Under the pieces are notes generated by a model. The model did no database searches. It was not told where the DNA came from and worked only from the letters and a program-made list of their open reading frames with translations. From NCBI GenBank assembly GCA_949128115.1, contig OX421964.1:15896892-15960891 (forward strand): a stretch of 64,000 nucleotides of DNA. The letters are read 5' to 3'. Positions 1 through 11,800 of this stretch are shown in pieces. Every line of letters begins with the position of its first letter. The stretch's first letter is position 1. Source of the DNA: Anaspis maculata (taxonomy: Eukaryota; Arthropoda; Insecta; Coleoptera; Scraptiidae). The translations under genes were made by a program, and so were the position numbers.

Positions 1-231
1 TACAAAATCAGCCTTCCGAACTCTTTGGAAAACGAACCCGAACACGCAAGCAACAAATACCACAACCCACAATTTTTCAGAACGATTTTGACAAAATATC
101 TACCCTATACGCCTTTGTGGACTGGCTTGTCTCTGAATAGCTCTCCTGAAGTCAGAACGATCAGCAATGCGCCAATAGAACATTATTTCGGCGAACTAAT
201 CAACTTGGTTTTGGAAGGCGAGAGTAGGTAA
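1..231 (+). pseudogene. Transposase-like C-terminal fragment, cut by window edge
   Basis: The frame is open from base 1 and enters from outside the window, so this is a 3' fragment. The translation contains P-L-W-T-G-L followed by an S-N-A-P-I-E-H-Y-F motif near residues 59-68, which resembles the S-N-x-x-(V/I)-E-x-x-F signature near the end of several DDE-type or domesticated transposase-like proteins. It stops at 229-231. Directly downstream, in shifted frames, come a linker, PHD-like zinc-finger pieces, a YqaJ nuclease and a Ulp1 protease, so this is probably the N-terminal module of one large transposon-encoded protein that has decayed. The motif match is by eye and the superfamily is not assigned. 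Frameshifts and a stop between this segment and the next argue against a working gene. Confidence 0.45.
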
Positions 232-237
232 TCTCAA

Positions 238-570
238 ATGTTCTCGATTTGTTCGTAAAGAGCGCGACCGTGTTCTGGCGCATTATGAGGAACTCAAGTT
301 TGATTTGGGAAAAAGTTGATTGACGGCAAAGAAAGAGGTGACGAACAATAACAACAACAACGAGAGTGAGACAACTTCTCAAGAGGTGTGGAAGCAGAGA
401 CCGAAAGTGTACAGTACTCACTTCAATGGTTCTTACTTGAAACAATTAAGCAATAACATCGACGACAAAACCAACTCAAACCGGCGCGGCGGCCCGAAAG
501 AAAAAATGAAATCGACGATGGAACAAGGTGTCCTACTGCGGGGGAGGCAGACTCAATGTGACGACCGTTT
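238..570 (+). pseudogene. Middle part of the same decayed element (basic linker and start of a PHD-like finger)
   Basis: After a frame change, a charged stretch reads E-R-D-R-V-L-A-H-Y-E-E-L-K up to a stop near 318. It is followed by an N-rich and basic segment with W-K-Q-R-P-K-V-Y and T-H-F-N-G-S-Y-L (about 390-440). Near 523-540 a short frame gives K-V-S-Y-C-G-G-G, which could be the first cysteines of a PHD-like zinc finger. The remaining part of that finger (C-D-K-W-V-H-D-L-C) lies after 2053, on the other side of a palindromic insertion. The frame changes several times, so this is a decayed coding region. The link between the two finger halves is inferred from position and spacing. Confidence 0.4.
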
Positions 571-2050
571 GGTTTAATAGTGCGGCGGTTAGTAAGAACC
601 ACCTTGCATTTTGTGATAAAAGCATAAAATTTGGCACATACGCTCTACAGACAGTCCTTTACTATTTACGAGGTGGACCCACGATGGAACCGCCGTGCAG
701 CTGTCAGAATTGTCATTTGCCTACCTTTCAGGGGCAAAAACTGAAGTCGGTTATCCAGCTGATTCAAAAATGACGTCTATCAATGCAGTAGACCTTCACA
801 GTATGACTCCACCAAAACAGTTGTCCATATTACAAAAGGAGGGGGAATGGGAGGGGATAGTTCTGGCCGCGGCACTGATTTTTTTATTTGTTAATTTCGG
901 ACCAAATTGACAAGTTTGGTGTCGTTTCCGACTAAATTACATCTTCTGAGTTCAAATTGAATGTTGTGATTGCAGTTTGAAGAAAAAAAGATTTTGTTTT
1001 GTTGGAAAAAAATATATTTCAGAAAAAAATCTTAGTCTTTTTTCATTTTGACTTTTATCTCAATTCCGGGCACTCGAAGTGGAAATCCCCATTCAGTTCA
1101 CTTCTTCAAAGCTTCCTGTACATAGAAACCATGTACGAGACCTGATTTTTACTGTGACAAGATCGTGAGCCTCATTTGTTCCTAAAGTCGTAGAAGTAAT
1201 ATCCAATAATTTTATTAATTTTCATGTACGAATGAAGGTGTCCGTGCAAAACCTTGCAGTTTGTGGTAAAAGCCTGAAACTTGGCATACATGGTCTATGG
1301 AATGTCCTTTACGATATAAAAGGTGCACCCATGACGAAACCGGCGTGCAGCTCTCAGAATCGCCGCGACAACTTCGCACGCACACTTCCATTCGTACATG
1401 AAAATGATTGCATATTACTTTCACAACTTTAGGAACAAGTGAGGCTCACGACCTTGTCAAAGTAAAAATCAGGTCTCGTACATGGTTTTCATGTGCAGGA
1501 AGCTTTGAAGAAGTGAACTAAATAACGATTCCCACTTCGAATGTCTTGAATTAGAATAAAAGCCAAAATGAAAAAAGCCTAAAAATTTTTTCCGAAATAT
1601 ATTTTTTTGTCAACAAAACAAAATCTTTTTTTCAAACTGCAATTACAACATTCAATTTGAATTCAGAAGATGTAATTTAGTCGGAAACGACGCCAAACTT
1701 ATCAATTTGGTCCGAAATCAACAAATAAAAAAAATCTGTGCCGCGGCTTGAACTATTCCCTCCCATTCCTCCTCCTTTTGTTATATTGGCATCTGTTTTG
1801 GTGAAGTCATACTGTGAAGGTCAATGCATTGATAGACGTCACTTTTGAATCAGCTGGATAACCGACTTCAGTTTTTGCTCCTGGAAGGTAAGCAAATGAC
1901 AATTCTGACAGCTGCACGGCGGTTCCATCGTGGGTCCGCCTCGTAAATAGTAAAGGGGAGTCTGTAGAGCGTATATGCCAAATTTCATGCTTTTATCACA
2001 AAATGCAAGGTTTCCCTGAAAAATTGTCGTTAACCGTCGCACTATAACCG
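571..2050. mobile_element. Foldback (palindromic) element splitting the YqaJ/Ulp1 gene
   Basis: The two halves are near-complete inverted copies. The end near 571 (GGTTTAATAGTGCGGCGG) pairs with the end near 2050. The segment 597-770 pairs with 1850-2010, 1075-1200 pairs with 1425-1530, and an inner pair lies at 1223 and 1401. Arms are about 650 bp, with a short centre near 1240-1390. Short open frames occur in both arms and encode the same peptide (containing L-A-F-C-D-K-S and L-Y-Y-L-R-G-G-P-T-M-E-P), which is expected from an inverted duplication and is not evidence of a gene. No clear target-site duplication could be read. It is non-autonomous and interrupts the host element exactly within its PHD-like region. 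Confidence 0.75.
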
Positions 2051-2052
2051 CA

Positions 2053-2630
2053 ATATGTGTGACAAGTGGGTGCATGATCTGTGCGAAAGCTTTGACAACG
2101 TGAGCGAAGATTCTGATTTTACTAGTAAAATATGCATTTTACCTGCAATAAGCTTAGACCCAACATCTGCCATTGATGACAAAGGTTTGTCAAGAAAATG
2201 CTGTGCTTTTTCGAAAAGAATGGAGATGTCTTTGGGGCAAAAATCAGCTCTCGCTTCTGACACCACGGAGCAGAGGAAAACCCAGGCTTGGTATGATGCC
2301 AGAAGAACCCGCGTCACTGCCTCCTTCTTAGGGAGAGTTTGCATAGCCAAAAGTGACCGAACGAGGTTCAATATCCTTGAAGAAATTGTCGGCGAAACAG
2401 CAACGAAAACCTATCCTGCAATGCAGCCTGGCATAGACAATGAAAGCGCCGCACGTAACGCCTATGTTGCTTTAAAAGGTTCACCTTGTATGGAGACGGG
2501 GCTTCATATCCATCCCGAGCATGATTTCGTAGGAGCATCTCCTGATGGTTTGGTGGGAGATATGGGTGTTATAGAGATCAAATGTCCATTTAAAGCTAGG
2601 AAACTTTCATCCAGGTCAATACAGCTTTGA
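2053..2630 (+). pseudogene. PHD-like finger end plus N-terminal part of a YqaJ-family exonuclease
   Basis: The frame starts inside a zinc-finger-like motif, C-D-K-W-V-H-D-L-C. It continues into a YqaJ-type recombinase/exonuclease domain with W-Y-D-A-R-R-T-R-V-T-A-S near residues 77-90, A-M-Q-P-G-I-D-N-E-S-A-A near 122-133, then G-A-S-P-D-G-L-V and I-E-I-K-C-P near 160-180. The D and the E-x-K are the metal-binding residues of this PD-(D/E)xK nuclease family, so the catalytic core was intact. In the family the enzyme degrades DNA ends. The frame shifts near 2625, and the rest of the domain continues in the next entry. YqaJ domains are common in phages and in some eukaryotic transposon-like proteins; with a Ulp1 protease next door, a transposon origin is likely. 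Confidence 0.75.
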
Positions 2631-2880
2631 ATTTCTGCACGAAAATGGCGGTGAGATTCGCATCTGTTACAACTAGGTACTGCTTTCAAATCCAAACTGT
2701 TTTGGAGGTTTTGGATCGATCGTGGTGCGATTTGGTAATACACACGTTCATTGGAACAAAAATATTGAGGGTGGATAGGAACGAAAGCTTTCGGAAAAAT
2801 ATTGTTCTTCCTAGAGTGAAACACTTCTTCTACTTTTATTTGCTGCCTCACTTGACCGATCCGATCCGATTCAACTCAGA
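2627..2880 (+). pseudogene. C-terminal half of the YqaJ domain, frameshifted
   Basis: In a new frame the translation gives V-T-T-R-Y-C-F-Q-I-Q-T-V-L-E, then W-C-D-L-V-I-H-T and P-R-V-K-H-F-F-Y-F-Y-L-L-P. This matches the expected second half of a YqaJ fold: the tyrosine-rich Y-x-x-Q-x-Q helix that follows the E-x-K motif, then a 'D-L-V-I' strand and a terminal helix. It is displaced by one frame from the first half, so a single indel near 2625 separates them. After about 2880 the similarity fades before the protease module. The coding sense is still easy to read, so inactivation is probably not very old. Confidence 0.65.
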
Positions 2881-2960
2881 GTTCCCTCAGCAGAAATGGA
2901 CAACATTGAAAAAGATCAAGTTTTTAGCGAATGGTTTTCTGATTATGCAACGTTGGATGA

Positions 2961-3479
2961 CCGTTAATTTTTATCAAGTTTTGTACTCGACATGGCCTTG
3001 CAACTGTTGAAGACCGACTCGTACCAAGTGTTTTCCACAGAAAGATCGACCTATACATTTTTCGTGATAGCACCTTTGAAAGCGAGTTTCTTGAAGATTT
3101 CGTGTTCGATACCGATAAGATGGCGGTTTTACCGATCGAAATCGGCCAACATTTTAGAATAGCATTCTTCGATTTTCGAAACAAAGCTTTCTTGTTGTAT
3201 GATTCGTTGGCCATGTCCAATTGTGAACAATTTTTGGGCCGGTTTTTGTACTTTCTTCGCTTAAAAAATATGGATTTTTTTCACTGGACCATCGTCGATG
3301 GAAACGTCAGAATTCAAGAAGACAGCCATAATTGCGGACCTCATGTAATAAGTTATTTTCATGGGTCAATAGAGGGCAAAGTGGGAGAAAAAGACATGAA
3401 TAAGTATCGCCGTCAGCTGAAATCCTTTTTTTTAGAAAAATCTTCTGACATAACGTCAAAATGTATGGTATCGCGCTAG
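2961..3479 (+). pseudogene. Ulp1/SENP-like (C48) cysteine protease module
   Basis: The frame is open from 2961 to a stop at 3477-3479. It reads V-E-D-R-L-V-P-S then L-Y-I-F-R-D-S-T-F, followed by the protease core: Q-H-F-R-I-A-F-F-D-F (the catalytic His position), L-L-Y-D-S-L, H-W-T-I-V-D, and Q-E-D-S-H-N-C-G-P-H-V, which holds the conserved Gln and the catalytic Cys. C48 proteases cleave SUMO or related isopeptide bonds, and several eukaryotic DNA transposons carry such a module. All recognisable catalytic positions are present. Because upstream modules are frameshifted and split by an insertion, I treat the locus as a pseudogene. A working separate protease is possible but unsupported. Confidence 0.7.
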
Positions 3480-3703
3480 AACGGCTACCAGGGGGAAAAT
3501 ACAGAATCAGATGCAAAACTTGCCACCGATTTTCTCACCAGAAGTGTTTGCTAATTGTTGGCGAGCTCAAAAATGGTATGAAACCGCAAGTGGCAAATAC
3601 AAACACGGCCTCTGTTAGCTTTGCCAACGTTACTAAGTCACACCTAACTGTAATACTGAAAAAAGATTTTTGTTTGCTAGTTTCATCTAAATTTTCTAGC
3701 TGA
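3461..3703 (+). pseudogene. C-terminal zinc-finger-like tail of the same element
   Basis: The overlapping next frame reads G-G-K-Y-R-I-R-C-K-T-C-H-R-F-S-H-Q-K-C-L, a C-x2-C ... H-x2-C cluster typical of the last ligands of a PHD or related treble-clef finger. It then runs through a polar segment to a stop at 3701-3703. It probably followed the protease in one polypeptide, separated now by a one-frame shift. The end of the reading frame coincides with the start of the satellite array. Confidence 0.4.
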
Positions 3704-4905
3704 AAATGTGGTGTTCGGACTGAGTTTTAACCCCCGGGAAACCTACTGCGAGTCGATTTTTTTGCTGTAAATTGTAGCTCCCGATGAGGTCTACGACTAA
3801 CGTCAGTATAAAAGTGATCACAATTTGCGTTCTCGAAAAAAAAAAAAAATTGTGTGCCAGTTTCATGTGAATCTATATTTCTAGGTGAAAATGTGGTGTT
3901 CGGGGTGGGTTTCAACCCCCGGAAAACCTAATGCGAGTCAATTTATTTGCTAGAGAGTGTAGTTCTGGATGAGCTCTACGACCGACGTTGGTATAAAAGT
4001 GATCACAATTTACGTTCCCGGAAAATCTTTTTTTTTTGTGTGTTAAATTCATGCGAGTCTCTGTTTCTAGGTGAAAAGTTGGTGTTCGGGGTGAGTTTTA
4101 ACCCCCGGGAAACCTACTGCGAGTCGATTTTTTTGCTGTAAATTGTAGCTCCCGATGAGCTCTACGACTAACGTCAGTGTAAAAGTGATCACAATTTGCG
4201 TTCCCGAAAAAAAAACAATTTTTTTGTGTGCCAGTTGCATGTGAATCTATATTTCTAGGTGAAAATGTGGTGTTCGGGGTGAGTTTAACCCCCGGAAAAC
4301 CTACTGCGAGTCAATTTATTTGCTAGAGAGTGTAGTTCTGAATGAGCTCTACGACCGACGTTAGTATAAAAGTAATCACAATTTGCGTTCCCGGAAAATC
4401 AATTTTTTTTGTGTGTTAAATTCATGCGAGTTTCTGTTCCTAGGTGAAAAGTTGGTGTTCGGGGTGAGTTTTAACCCCCGGGAAACCTACTGCGAGTCGA
4501 TTTTTTTGCTGTAAATTGTAGCTCCTGATGAGCTCTACGACTAACGTCAGTATAGAAGTGATCACAATTTGCGTTCCCGAAAAAAAAAAAACAATTTTTT
4601 TGTGTGCCAGTTTCATGTGAATCTATATTTCTAGGTGAAAATGTGGTGTTCGGGGTGAGTTTCAACCCCCGGGAAACCTACTGCGAGTTGATTTTTTTTG
4701 CTTGAAATTGTAGCTCTGGATGAGCTCTACGACTTACGTTAGTATAAAAGTGATTACAATTTGCGTTCCCGGAAAATCATTTTTTTTTGTGTATTCAATT
4801 CATGCGAATCTCTGTTCCTAGGTGAAAAGTTGGTGTTTGAGGTGAGTTTTAACCCCCGGGAAACCTACTGCGATTCGATTTTTTTGCTCGAAATTGTAGC
4901 ATAAA
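3697..4905. repeat. Satellite array, about 187-bp monomers with alternating A/B types
   Basis: The anchor TAGGTGAAAA(TG/GT)TGGTGTTCGG recurs near 3698, 3883, 4069, 4255, 4442, 4633 and 4820, a spacing of 185-191 bp and about 6.5 monomers. Monomers alternate: one type reads 'aaaatgtgg' and the other 'aaaagttgg', each with its own version of the 'tgctagagagtgtag' or 'tgctgtaaattgtag' segment. The higher-order unit is therefore a dimer of about 373 bp. Short A-runs vary in length between copies. Open frames inside it are repeat artefacts. Confidence 0.9.
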
Positions 4906-5017
4906 GTGAAGCCGTAATTGACGATCTTTATAATTAGATGATTTGGAAAAGATTTGAGGTTTACCCGGAAAATTGAAATTTTCAAAATTTTCAATTTCCT
5001 GCAAATTATTTTTAATC

Positions 5018-7205
5018 TTTTTCTGGTGCCAGTTTGAAATTGTTAACCTTTATCTATTAGCCCAGGCACTTTAGGTTTTGACCTGGAAACAATATCGTTA
5101 GTCTGAAAATTGGTCGAACGCTTCCACTTTAACCCCTTAACCACATACTGAAAGTCCTAAAAAATCCTATGTCCGCTTCATCAGTTTTTGGCGGCAAAAA
5201 GGTGTAAGTGATATTATTTTAGAAACTATTCATTAAAATACACGTTGAAGTTTCAATACAGCTGAAAACTTTCGAAAATGATCTTCTCGGTCGGTTGAAC
5301 AGCATATTGAAAGGCCCAAAAAATCCTTCCTCCGCTTCATTAGGTTTTGGCGTCAAAAAGGTTCAAATGACATTATTTTGGAAACTACTTATTTATTAAA
5401 ATACGAGTTGAAGTTTCAGTACAGCTGGAACTTGCTGAAACTGGTCTCCTTTGTCAGTTGTCAGTTGAACAGCATACAAGGAGTCCTTGAAAATCCCATG
5501 TCCGTTTCATTGTTTTTTGGCGGCAGAAAGGTATAAGTGGCATTTTTTTGTTACTATTGATTTAAATACGGGTTGAAGTTTTGATACAGGTTGAAATATT
5601 AAGTATCTTCGGTCAGTTGAACAGCATACTGAAAGTCCCGAGAAATCCTATGTCCGCTTCATTGTTTTTTGGCGGCAAAAAGGTGTAAGTGACATTGTTT
5701 TGGAAACTGGTCAATCAAAGAGGCGGTCAAGTTTCGATACAGCTGAAAATTGCTGAAAATGGTCTCCTTGATTAGTTGAGCAACATATTTGAAGTCCTAA
5801 TAAATCTTCTCTTCGCTTCATCCGTTTCTGGCGGCAGAAACGAATAAGTGAAATTCTCTTTTGTTACTATTTATTTAAATACTGGTTGAAGTTTCGATAC
5901 AGCTAAAAATTGCTGAAAATGATCTCCTTGGTCACTTGAACAACACACTAAAAATACTAGAAAAATCCCTATTCGCTTTATTGTTTTTTGGCGGAAAAAA
6001 GGTATAATTGACATTGTTTTGGAAACTTTATTGAAATAGGCGTTAAGGTTCCAATTCATCTAGAAATTGCTGGACCTGGTCTCCTTGATCATGTGAACAA
6101 CATACTGAAAGTCCCAAGAAATCCTATGTCCGCTTCATTGTCTTTTGGCGACAAAAATATATAAGATCATTTCTTGAAACTATTGTTCAAAATATGCGTT
6201 GAAGCTGCAATACAGTTGAAAATTGCTGAGAATAGTCTACTCGGACTAGTACAGTCAACTAACAAAGGAGACCATTTTTAGCAATTTTCAGCTGTACTGA
6301 AACTTCAACCCGTATTTCAGAAAAATAGTTTACAATATAATGTCACTTATACATTTTTGCCGCCAAACAACATGAAGCGGGCATGGGATTTCTCAGGACT
6401 TCCAGTATATTATTCAACTAACAAAAGATACTATTTTTCAGCAACTTTCAGCTGTGCTGAAACTTCCAACTCATGTTTTAATAAATAGTTTCCAAAATAA
6501 TGTCACTTGAACCTTCTGCTGCCAAAAACCGATGAAGTGGACATAGTATTTTTTTGGACTTTCAATATGTTGTTGAGCTGACCGAGAAGACCATTTTCGG
6601 ACATTTTCAGCTGTATGAAAACTTGACCGCGTGTTTAATTGAGTAGTTTTTCAAACAATGCCACTGATATCTTTTTGCCGCTGAAAAAAAAAGTATGAAG
6701 CGGACATAGGATTTCTTAGAATTCTCAACATTTTGTTCAACTGGCCGAGGAGACCATTTTCAGCAATTTTCAGCTGAATTGAAACTTCATCGCGTGATTC
6801 AATTATTAGTTTGCAAAGCAATGTCACTTATACCATTTTGCCGCTAAAAAACGACGAAGCGGATATAAGATTTTTCAGGACTTTCAATATGTCGTTCAAC
6901 TCGCTGAGGAGACCATTTGCAGCAACTTTTAGCTGTATCGAAGCTTCATCGCGTATTCTAATAGATAGTTTTTAAACTATTGTCACTTACACCTTTTTGC
7001 CGCCAAAAACCGATGAAGCGGACATAGGATTTTTCAGGACTTTCAGTATGTGGTTAAGGGGTTAAAGTGGAAGCGTTCTACCAATTTTGAGACTTACGTT
7101 ATTTTTTTCCAGGTTTTGGTCAGTTTTGATCTAAAATGCCTGGGCTATATGTACTAATGCGTCTGACTGCCTCACGCTTCTTTCTTCATAATTTGGTGCC
7201 CAATG
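5018..7205. mobile_element. Foldback element with tandem-repeat arms
   Basis: Forward units of about 160 bp, each with a variant of 'atgtccgcttcattg...ggcggcaaaaaggtgtaagtg', recur near 5169, 5326, 5500, 5648, 5810, 5970 and 6125. From about 6260 the same unit appears reverse-complemented near 6370, 6535, 6695, 6855 and 7015. Unique flanks also pair: the 'acgcttccactttaacccc' segment near 5125 with its complement near 7055, and 'cccaggcac' near 5079 with 'tgcctgggc' near 7137. This is the architecture of Drosophila FB foldback elements: long inverted arms built from tandem repeats around a short centre (about 6245). No coding capacity was seen. Confidence 0.85.
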
Positions 7206-8339
7206 AAAAACTGCAAATTTCTAGCTTTTTAGCTTGTGAACAGATTTTTGCTAACGTTCTTTAAACATAAGGTAATTGATTCTTGAACATTTCCAGGCTG
7301 TTTCTCTTAAAATTCTTCAAGTTTTCGGAGAGTTTTCCGCTTTAAAATCCACCGGCCTAGCATATCAAGACTAGACCAGACTTAAATGATGGAGTTCTAA
7401 ATAAATCCCTTATTTGAGAAAATATCTTTATTCTTCAATCTTTTTCTCTAACTTCCCACCCGAAGGGACATCATTCTATAATAAAATTTCCATCTGTTCC
7501 TTGCTACTTGTCGGGGAAGTTTTGGGGTTCCCCCCCAATGGGGAACACTGAAAAAAAATTGGTTGGCCCCTTCCACCTTTGGTAACATCTTAGACTGAGA
7601 GAAGACATAATAGACACCAAATTCAGGCAATCATTTTTCACCTCATGGTTGCAATAAGCTGGGGTAAGGGGTGAAATACCCTTTCATTTATAGCTGCCGA
7701 CAAACTTGATTTGGGATCATTGTTGTAGGAAAATGTGCTGGTAGTAATTGAAAATTCAATGAATAAAAACCAAATCAGATTCAAGATGTAATTTTTGAAA
7801 ATCAAGAGATCCTGTGACCTTTCGAATACTCTATGTACAGATTTCAAATACAATTTCGATACAATTTATATGGAAAAAATTACAGGTGGGTATATGGTTC
7901 CCCAAAAATACTCACTCAAGGTATATTTCAGCCAATGTATTATGTAGAGTGGGCGAAAATTGTAGTGCATCAGCTCACAATCTGGCTTAAGAAAAAACTG
8001 TGAAATTCGAAAACAAATTGATAAATTTCAAAAATGTATGCAGTGCTTGATGGAGTAATCATTCAACTCCAAGTTTTCATCCTAGATCACCTGTTTTCCG
8101 GGGTGATATACGATGTACACGGTGACAATGGAATTACTGCCAAAATGACCCAACTCCAGCAAGGTCCCGTTTTGATAAGACGAGTCGCAGTGTATTCTCG
8201 TTCATATTTTTGGAAAGCGTAGATCAACATCTCAGAATTGTTTTGGACTTTTGATCCTATTCTCTGTTTCAAAAAGTTTTTTTTTTTGTGATTTTTGCCT
8301 CAATTGATGCAGTCTCTTCCAGCGGTTCTGCTGACTTTT
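7206..8339. other. Region without a recognised gene
   Basis: AT-rich sequence with only short, unremarkable open frames. It lies downstream (in transcription order) of F-box copy 1, so a terminal exon of that gene could be here, but I found no acceptor followed by leucine-rich-repeat coding sequence. Confidence 0.5.
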
Positions 8340-8811
8340 GGAATTCGTAAACTGAAAAATTTGTTTTCTCGACGTGGAACCTTGCTGGCAACAGGTTATT
8401 TTACATTTTTTTCATTGTTATCCTGTACATTGTACGTTATGTCGACAATCAGGTGATCTAAAATGGTACCTTGTAGCTAAACGACTACTCAATCACAAAA
8501 TATTCAAAAATCGGGCAGTTAGTATCTCTTGAGATATCCTCATTTTAAACGAGGCTGAATTTCGGGGTGGTCTCTTCAATCTTGGCCCATTTTAATACTA
8601 CGGACCTCCACGCCCGAACCAATTAATGCTTCTCTGAGATTCTTTATTTGGGCTAGAGATGAGGGATATTTTCCTTCAGTCATCCCCTCTAGCCAAAAAA
8701 AGTATATACTTTTCAGTTTTGGCACTTTTGGCGCCATGTGTGCTAAAACACTAAGAAATTCATGTAAAAAAAACTAGCGAAAAATTGCGGCAATTTGTAA
8801 TTAAAACTCAC

Positions 8812-11800
8812 CTTATAAAATCTGGTTCAAGTTCGGATGGGAGGAAACAAAGAGTTTCCAAACTTTGATGATGAATTATCTGGTTCATGATCGCTGGCAT
8901 TCTCAAGAACTGGAATGGTATCCCAAAGTACCTCAAATTTCTGGCGCGATTAAAGAGAACTGTGTGCGACTCCACTATCATTGCAAGGGAGCGATCACGT
9001 AGTAGTGGATCGAGTGTTTCTTGGAAGTCGACTCCTAGCAGTACCAGTTTTTCCACTGTTTCAGGTATGTGATCGCAGATGGTACGTAGAAATTGTGAGG
9101 ATAGAGAACATGCAGTCAAATCCAATTCTCTCAAACGATTGCAGCCGTTGAAGAGCTCTTGAATGTCATCGACGCTGACGCCATCTAAGAGCTGCCATCC
9201 TATGGACAGCACTTCAAGGTTTTCATGTTTGGAGACTGCCTTCATCAATCTAGAATTAAGTTGATGGTGGGACAGGTCTTCCAGTATCACTTGTTTCAGT
9301 CTACATCTTTCCAGTATGCACAATATTTGGTCGCAGTGCCACACCCCCATCCTCCCAAATCCCGAAAGGTCGAGCTTTTTGACCGGCATGTGGAGATTTG
9401 ACGATATTGCCCATTGGTCATTCTGGATATCAGAAATCTGGTACAAATATAGAAAAGTTAGCCCTCAATCAGGTATAAGCAATTGTTTTCAAGCTATTTT
9501 GGATATAGGTAGATCTCTACATCAATACTCGAGGAAATAGAGAATATGTAGATGCAGATCTTGGCAGAGACAAATACTCACATAACTCCAAGATAAATCC
9601 AATTGTTCAATCGGAAGTCCACTCGTCATAAACTTTTTTATTTTGGGGAAGGTGATCTCTTGTCCAGTCAAAGAAAGCTTTTTCCACAGTTGTTTGTCCT
9701 TGCACAACCTCTGGAATCTTTGGCTGACCTTTGCCAACGTAAGCAAGTCGGATTTTGGGAGAATTGCGGCTATTTTGTACAAGATTTCATCTGGTACATG
9801 GTCAAAATAATTAATACTTTGCTCCTGGAACATAATTTGTAAGTACAGTAGGATATGGATGGGAGTAGGAGCAGATTATTTCAAGAATAGTTATAAGAAG
9901 TGGGAGAAATAAGCCATTATAAACGAGTAAGATGTTTGAAAAACGCGTACTCGTGCAAGTGTGTAAATTAACACGTGCTTGGATTCAATTGATGAAAATT
10001 CCATAGAGACATTTGGCTCACGTTTGATAATACAACTTTTCATCCTAAGGTAGCGGCTTGGAACCAGAGCTGGGCAAAATACTTTTGAAAAGTATTTTAA
10101 TAATTAATACTTTTCAAATAATAAAAAATATTTTTGAAGTTGCAGTTGTAAATATTCAAATATTCCCGTTATTTCAAGTACTTTTTTCATTTGAATAATT
10201 AGAAAATATTTCAATTATTCAAAAGTATTTATCTCTGAAGTATTTGAATACTGTCAAAGTATTTGACTACTGCAAATGTATTCAAATACTTCAAAAGTAT
10301 TTCAATATTTGCAGTTGAATACTTTGGATTATTTAAATCAGGGTTGGTTGTTTTTGAACCAAATGTTTCAAACTTATTTTAAACAAAAGCATTTGTTTTA
10401 AACATAATTGATTTGGACGTAAGTTCTGAATATGTTTTTTTGCGCATGTTTTGAATATGTTTTTTGCACGTTTTGTACTTCTTTTCTTATTTTAAAGGAA
10501 ATTATAACCAAAGAGTTTTTAATGGACAACGCGGACTTTTTAATGAAAAATAAAATGAAAAAGTGATCACTGGTGTGTAATTACCTCTAGTCTATTAGTC
10601 TGTTTGCTGTGGCGCGTATTATTCAACTTTGTGGCTGTTTTCCACACCATTTTCTAGCATTTGTTCGCAAATTTTGTATCTGACGTCATTATTTCAGAAG
10701 ACGATCGACCTCGTATAAATAAAGAGACTACTTATTCTTATCATTTACCGATTTCAAGCCGTGGCCGGTGTAGTCACCCTGAAGCAGATGGCTTCCCGCT
10801 TTTACTTTGATGTGTGAATTTCAGGCACGTTTCAAGTCATCGGTATCAATGTGGGTTGGGTGGAATCATTCCCTCATTTCTGATTCCTTACCAGTTATAG
10901 CCTATTGTGATAGTAGTGAAAACTTGGGTGGCTGTATTTACCGCGTCGAAAAGGACCAAATTGAAGTTCAAAATGTTCAGATAATCAAGCTGAAGATAAG
11001 TAGTACAAGCAAGTGTGAGCCCGCCATCTGTTGATTATTAATAGCAGTAATCCAGTGGTAAAATGACAGCTGTAGAGTGTATGACTGAATTGGCTTCATG
11101 CAATTACATACTAGCTTTGAGAGGTAATTTATTAAGCAGATTTGTATTCTCCAGGTAGCGTCATCTACCGAGTGACAGTTCGAAAATGACCTAACAAAAG
11201 TATTTACATACAATTTACGAAGTATTTGAATTTTTATTATTTTATCTTAATTTTTTATGAGTATTTATTTTTTTAATAAAATTTAGTTTTTTGTTTTTCA
11301 TATTCTCTTTTATGTAATAAACATGTATATTTCAAACTTTCCACAAAAAAAAATTTAAATAACGCAAAAGTATATAAATATCGCAAAAGTATCTTTGAAA
11401 GTATTTGCAAATACTTTTTCAAATAATGAATACTGAATACTTTTGGAAAGTACTTAAATTATAAATACATCTCGCTCTTCCCGAGAAGATATTGAAATAG
11501 TGAGTATTTGAATAAAAAAAGTATTTATTCATAATTGTATATTTATATTATAAGTACAAATAATGCCCAGCTCTGCTTGGAACAAACTGAAATTGAAACG
11601 ATGTTCTGCCATATAAATCGGGATGTAAAAGACGTGTGTAATGAATGCTTTGCTTCAGGCACTTGTGGATAGCTCATTTCAGTCACTGGAAACGAATGTA
11701 CAATGAAGTCAATATGCACTACTATGAGGTTATAGTACCGTTCTTTTTTCGTTCGTATGCACACAGCCCCAAATATTTGATATGTACTTACAGCCTCAGA

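Noticed and set aside
3697..7130. Regularly spaced repeats that could suggest a CRISPR array
   Set aside because: Units are 160-190 bp tandem repeats with no short repeat plus unique spacer pattern, in clearly eukaryotic sequence.
9316..9540. Plus-strand frames opposite the F-box exons (also 21876, 31705, 9603, 22163)
   Set aside because: Antisense shadows of conserved coding exons; only the minus strand has F-box/LRR motifs and splice sites.
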